From NCBI GenBank assembly GCA_964019695.1, contig OZ026515.1:72799644-72863643 (forward strand): DNA of 64,000 bases, given 5' to 3'. Source of the stretch: Loripinus fragilis (lineage: Eukaryota > Mollusca > Bivalvia > Lucinida > Lucinidae). This document shows positions 59,180-64,000 of this stretch, piece after piece; position 1 is the stretch's first letter; every line of letters begins with the position of its first letter. Under the pieces are notes generated by a model. The model ran no database searches. It was not told the DNA's origin and saw only the letters and a program-made list of their open reading frames with translations. Both the position numbers and the translations under genes were made by a program.

Positions 59180-60830
59180 TTCTAAACCAAAGCATATGTT
59201 GTGGGTACTCAAAACTAGAGGACCTGAAGGTCCTGAGGTGCTCACCTGATCTCCTTAATAATGCTAAAATAGTTCAAGGTCAACTACAGCTTATTTTGTT
59301 TTACCATATATGGAGGTTGAAGCCATTTTGGTCAAGTGACCTAAACAATCTAATGAATAATCCATCAAACAGCCCAGTGATTTCTGCGAAAAAGATGTTT
59401 AGATAGGTGTGTGGCATTCCAAATGAGTGGCCATGGATAAAAGGTCACAGGTCAGCTTGACATTTGGTACTTAATATAAAACTATTGTCTCAATAGGTTT
59501 AACTATTATGAATTCGGCTTAAACAGTTATAGAACAATGAACATTTTAAGATTTTCTCCATATAAATGCATTAGGAATCATATTTGACCTTGCCATAAAT
59601 TAGGTCAAGGTCAACCTAGATTCATCATTTGTGCAAACCTGGTAGGGCCCACATCCCCAATGCTACATACATGAGAAAACTATGTTTTAATATGTTGATG
59701 GGACTCAAATATGAGCGACCTTGGCTGAAAGGTCAAAGGTCAACCTTGACCTTTGAATCTTATTTATAGACACTAGATTGAACAAAATCAAGTGAGAATA
59801 ATGACTTTGGCTTCAACAGTGTTCAAAAAATCAACTTTTCAAAAAAAAATCCTATTCAAATGCATTAGGAAGCAAACTTAACCTTGACGTTAAGTAGGTC
59901 AAGGTCAACCCCGGATCATCATTTGAACAAACTTGTTAGGCCCCACATCCCCAATGCTACATACCAAGTCTCAAGGTCACTGGCCTTCTGGTTCTGGAGA
60001 AGAAGATTTTTAAAAGGTTTTTACCATATATGGGCATGGCGGCCATCTTTGTCATGTGACCAAAATATTTTGTATAAATTTTAAATATCTTATCATAAGG
60101 AATCTTCACATGAAATTTGAGTTCAATTGGGTCAATGGTTTGTGAGAAAACTATGTTTTAATATATTGATGGGACCACAATATGAGCGACCTTCGCTGAA
60201 AGGGCAAAAGTCAACCTTGACCTTTGAAACTTATTTATGACCATTGTCTCATTAGTTTTAACATATCAAGTAAAAATAATCACTTTGGCTTTAACAGTAT
60301 TAAAAAAATCAACTTTTCAAAAAAATTCCCAATTAAATACATTAGGAAGCAAATTTGACCTTGACGTTAAGTAGGTCAAGGTCAACCTAGGATCATCATT
60401 TGAACAAACTTGGTAGACCCAAAACCCCCAATGCTACATACCAAGTCCCAAGGTCATCGGCCTTCTGGTTCTGGAGAAGAAGATTTTTAAAGGGTTTTTA
60501 CCATATATGGGCATGGCGGCCATCTTGGTCATGTGACCAGGACCATTTGAACAAACTTTCGTTCCCGCGTCCTAAGGAGTCTCCATATGAAATTTGAGTT
60601 TAATTGGCCAAGTGGTTCCAGAGGAGAAGATGTTTGAAAATGTTGACGGCCGGACGGACGACGGACGGACGGACGCCGGAGTGACTGGTATACTATAAGC
60701 TCACCCATGAGCCTTCGGCTCAGGTGAGCTAATAACCATCTCAATGAGACGGTTCTTTTGAGCACCCAAAACACATGTTTAAATTGATTGGTAAAAATAT
60801 AATTACAATTTTAGGCTCAAAAAGTATCCT
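59180..60830. repeat. Palindromic repeat split by an insertion
   Basis: The left half CATATGTTGTGGGTACTCAA then AA ends at 59214 and the right half AACCATCTCAATGAGACGGT then TCTTTTGAGCACCCAAAAC begins at about 60733. Together they rebuild the arrangement seen uninterrupted at 16815-16870. Confidence 0.7.
59215..60732 (+). mobile_element. Hairpin-ended element, 1.5 kb
   Basis: It starts CTAGAGGACCTGAAGGTCCT then GAGGTGCTCACCTGA. It ends GGACGGACGACGGACGGACG, CCATGAGCCTTCGGCTCAGG, TGAGCTAA. Inside are two long diverged units of about 470 bp (each with GAGCGACCTT, AAAGTCAACCTTGACCTTTG and AAGTAGGTCAAGGTCAACC). The flanks are A on the left and T on the right, with no target duplication seen. Same class as 57752-58927 but a different family inside. 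Confidence 0.7.
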
Positions 60831-61040
60831 TATCTGGACCTATGAGTCACCTTCTAAATGTGCATGTGGGGCTAAAATAGAGAGAGCTACAGGTCTACAT
60901 TGTCCAAGACTTCAACAACTTTCATAATTTGAGCCAGCATATGAGATTTTTATGGGTAGGTCAGTTACGGAGTAACAAAACAAAATATTTGAGCCAACTC
61001 ATGAGATTTTTGTATTTATCACATATGAGAAAATGAATCC

Positions 61041-61808
61041 TATGAACATGTGTAAACAGCTATATTGTGGGGCTAGAGGCCTTTATGTTGGCATGAACCT
61101 TCATCTAGATCCCTCTATGAACATGCAGAGACAGCTATATTGTGGGGTTAGTGGCCAAAATGTTGGCATGAACCTTCATCTAGATCCTTCTATGAACATG
61201 CATAGACAGCTATATTGTGGGGCTAGAGGCCTAAATGTTGGCATTAACCTTCATCTATATCCCTCTATAAACATGCATAGACAGCTATATTGTGGGGTTA
61301 GAGGCCTAAATGTTGGCATGAACCTTAATCTAGATCCCTCTATGAACATGCATACACAGCTATATTGTGGGACTAGGCATAAACCATCATCTAGATCCCT
61401 CTATGGACATGCATACACAGCTTTATTGTGGGGCTAGAGGCCTAAATGTTGGCATGAACCATCATCTAGATCCCTCTATGAACATGCATACACAGCTATA
61501 TTGTGGGGCTAGAGGCCTAAATGTTGGCATGAACCTTCATCTAGATCCCTCTATGGACATGCATACACAGCTATATTGTGGGGCTAGAGGCCTTAATGAT
61601 GGCATGAACCTTCATCTAAATTCCTCTATGAACATGCATACACAGCTATATTGTGGGGCTAGAGACCTAAATGTTGGCATAAACCATCATCTAGATCCCT
61701 CTATGAACATGCATACACAGCTGTATTGTGGGGCTAGAGGCCTTAATGTTGGCATGAACCTTCATCTAGATCCCTCTTTGACCATGCATACACAGCAAAA
61801 TTGTGGGC
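61041..61808 (+). repeat. 75-bp minisatellite, about 10 copies
   Basis: The unit reads ATGAACATGCATACACAGCT, ATATTGTGGGGCTAGAGGCC, TAAATGTTGGCATGAACCTT, CATCTAGATCCCTCT. A copy near 61368 lacks about 20 bp, which shifts the frame. Because 75 is 25 codons, overlapping open frames (61033-61437 and 61367-61879) read as 25-residue repeats. The internal deletion and the lack of any domain argue that it is not a gene. Confidence 0.9.
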
Positions 61809-61989
61809 TGGTGTTACGACATAAAGCCGGTCAGGAAGGAAGAGGGGAAATCTTATTGGAAAATTCCTTTATGCGATGACGATGCTACCAGGGAAAAATA
61901 ATGCACACAACTAGCAAAAACTTTTCAGTACTTTATGTACTAAGAAAACATCAACAACACATTAATATACAATGACACCACCTACTCTG

Positions 61990-62106
61990 TTATTTCTGGC
62001 TAATTGACCATCCTATACTAGAGCAAGTTGCCACTCCAAGATCGTTTCAATTAGAACCAATCTTGGACTGTCCTGTTCTAGATGTACGTCAACTAGTCAG
62101 AAATAA
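61990..62106. mobile_element. Small foldback MITE
   Basis: TTATTTCTGGCTAATTGACC, ACTAGAGCAAGTTG and CACTCCAAGATCGTTT on the left match, inverted, AACCAATCTTGGACTGTCC, CTGTTCTAGATGTACGTC and AACTAGTCAGAAATAA on the right. The whole 117 bp folds back on itself. Confidence 0.7.
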
Positions 62107-63268
62107 GAGACGTAAAGAATATGATTAACATATAGCTTAAGTTCTCATAAAAGAAAAAAAAACAATTGGGCCCTTTAATATTTTAGTTCTCGTATTGACG
62201 AGAAATCTCGAGATTATACGCGTCTCGCGAACACTATGTCTTCTAAGCTGCACGTGTGTCTACTTCAGACCATCGGCGCTGAGGTGATCGAACCTGTACT
62301 TTGGTCGTCACTGGATTCACGTAATCGTAGTATTTGTTACGCGTACTGCTGATCGTCGCTCAAGACGTCAGCATTAACATATATAGGTGCTCCTGATCAT
62401 ATCCCCACGTTGGGGTGTCAGATTCTCATATAACCATTCAAGCCGGTTGGCTTCCCATTTGATTGTGCTACGTTGTAACGATTGGGCCTTGATCCACGCT
62501 GGTCGTGGCCTGAGGGGGACAACTAATATGTGCCCTCAGGTGATATCAACGGCTCACCAACATTCAGCCTCCAACGTAGGAGGGGACACAAGAGACGATT
62601 CTGCAAAAAACAATCTATATTTAGAATTTCAGAATCACTCTTTTGCGTCGATAATGGGGTTGTTCGTTCGAAGTTCACAAAAATAGAAATAATTTCAGTG
62701 GTCTTACTCTTTTAAATTACAGCCTAACCCTATAAGCGCGCGATTAGCCCACACCCGTGGGTGTATGGCTAACGGCTCCCATGCGGTTAGGATGGATCGG
62801 CTCTTCTAAATACCCACACTTAAACTTATATAATAGGGAAGTATTTTTTAGTGACTGGCCTATGTCAGCGCTAAACAATACCTCTTATGCCAAACGAACA
62901 AACCCATACGTAACAAACTCTTCTATACACTGTCGTAACGTCACCCTGGTTGAGACGCTATCGCAGCCGAAACATCAAGATCCTGTGGCCCTTTTTCCCT
63001 TCAAGGTCACGTTATCTAGATAGTTTCGAGGTTTACAAATACTGATACCAATTCTCTTAAAATTCCAGGAAAAAGGTTGAACAGTGTGGTGCCGACGTAA
63101 CGTTTGGACGTTAACGTCGGACATCACCCTGCCCACGCACTAATTTCGTACATGTATAACGTATCAGTTGTAAACAACTAATCATGACCTCTCGGCAAAA
63201 AATATTTACATCAATATTGAGAGATTACATTCTGCTGTTTTATGTGTGTAAAACCGTACAATGCTTTC

Positions 63269-63382
63269 TTACATTTATTTTGGTGTAACATAAAATATTT
63301 TACATTTACTTTGGTGTAACAAAAATATCTTACATTTACTTTGGTGTAACACAAAATATTTTACATTTACTTTGGTGTAACA
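63269..63382. repeat. 31-bp tandem repeat, about 4 copies
   Basis: Unit TTACATTTACTTTGGTGTAA then CACAAAATATT, starting at 63269, 63300, 63330 and 63361. Confidence 0.9.
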
Positions 63383-64000
63383 TTACACCTACCTAATCTC
63401 TAAACATACATGTCAGCTATCACCTTATTTATGTAAGTGTGTTGTAGTGTATGCACCTAACCCTTATTCTTATATGCGTCAGATATAACTCGAGGTGACA
63501 CATACAGGTCGCTACAGAAAGTCGATTATCACTGGCAGTTAAATCGTCTTTCCAACAACGCCGTACAAAATCACAACAATTTAAAATCTAGCTGCTAAAA
63601 TTGTTTTTCACCTATCGGTCCCTGGTAAATCTTTCAGCATGCCATTATAGTTTTAGGTGCAGGCCCGACATGGCCTGTGACTACTTTTGTCCGAAATAAC
63701 CCGACGAGTCCATCCGGACAGCTTTTACTATAGCCGCAAGAATGGTCCCAGCAGATTTTTAGGCAATACGCATGTGCGTAACTTCATACGCAAGTGCGTA
63801 ACAATCGCTATTTTCACCGAAAAAAACGGGACGTTATTGATAACACCCGAAAGAACTCATACACGGAATGCTGGCCGATTCAACAGACGACAAAATAGAA
63901 AACGAGTGACTTATTATTTCAATACAATGTGACATGCTAGAGACATCGCGATTCAATGCAATTACAGGAATCGCCACCGCCCTGTCATGTACAATATCAA

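Larger units (their letters stand above)
59073..64000. other. Upstream of the first PIGS exon found
   Basis: 4.9 kb that should be PIGS intron if the missing N-terminal exon is beyond the window. It holds a hairpin-ended element (59215-60732) inside a palindromic repeat, a 75-bp minisatellite (61041-61808), a foldback (61990-62106) and a 31-bp tandem repeat (63269-63382). I searched the - strand for the PIG-S N-terminal helix and the segment after it and did not find them. 62107-63268 and 63383-64000 are unrecognised. Confidence 0.6.

Noticed and set aside
61033..61879. Two overlapping frames with 25-residue repeats
   Set aside because: They come from the 75-bp minisatellite. A shortened unit shifts the frame in the middle, and there is no domain or signal peptide.
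63687..63932. 81-codon frame near the right edge as the PIGS N-terminus
   Set aside because: It is on the + strand, opposite to PIGS, and has no hydrophobic helix. No PIG-S-like N-terminal sequence was found on the - strand here.

Overview
This is a window of animal nuclear DNA, most likely from a bivalve mollusc. It is AT-rich and its genes have many small exons in long introns. It holds a molluscan-type nicotinic receptor subunit and is crowded with miniature inverted-repeat transposons, foldback hairpins, tRNA-derived SINEs and elements with internal tandem repeats ending in a hairpin. The species cannot be named from the sequence. There are no bacterial operons, CRISPR arrays or ribosome binding sites.

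Two genes are supported, and they converge tail to tail. On the + strand, 1..7268 holds the last two exons of a Cys-loop receptor subunit of the nicotinic acetylcholine receptor family: membrane helices M1-M3 in 1..427 and M4 in 7083..7268, separated by a 6.7 kb intron. On the - strand, 13 small exons between 59072 and 16565 join in a single consistent reading frame. They encode 491 residues of PIGS, the PIG-S subunit of the GPI transamidase. The N-terminal 60-70 residues, including the first membrane helix, are not found and probably lie beyond 64000. The gene covers more than 42 kb for about 1.5 kb of coding sequence, so nearly everything between 16.6 and 59 kb is PIGS intron.

Layout: 428-7082, receptor intron with a broken Penelope-like reverse transcriptase fragment and several MITEs. 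7269-16564, intergenic region with SINEs and a 2.2 kb mariner-like inverted-repeat element that carries nested elements. 16565-25463, the 3' exons of PIGS, with a 5'-truncated non-LTR retrotransposon end (RNase H), a 1.2 kb element bounded by CCCCCCGCA repeats and a 26-bp satellite. 25464-34891, middle exons with foldback elements and one of two 479-bp pogo-like MITEs. 34892-46369, an 11.5 kb intron holding a 2.3 kb inverted-repeat element with six copies of a 17-bp motif, a 51-copy 36-bp minisatellite, the second pogo-like MITE and a 2.4 kb PIF/Harbinger-like element built from AATGGCCATT. 46370-59072, 5' exons with a 192-bp repeat, an 825-bp hAT-like element with a perfect 8-bp target duplication, and a hairpin-ended element. 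59073-64000, another hairpin-ended element, a 75-bp minisatellite and about 2 kb of unrecognised sequence.

The two genes have no evident functional link: one is a neuronal or sensory ion channel subunit, the other a housekeeping ER enzyme subunit. I see no new gene system. The unusual content is repeat architecture: nested insertions whose empty sites are preserved elsewhere in the window, motif arrays inside non-autonomous transposons, and several repeats lying 25-50 bp from PIGS splice sites.
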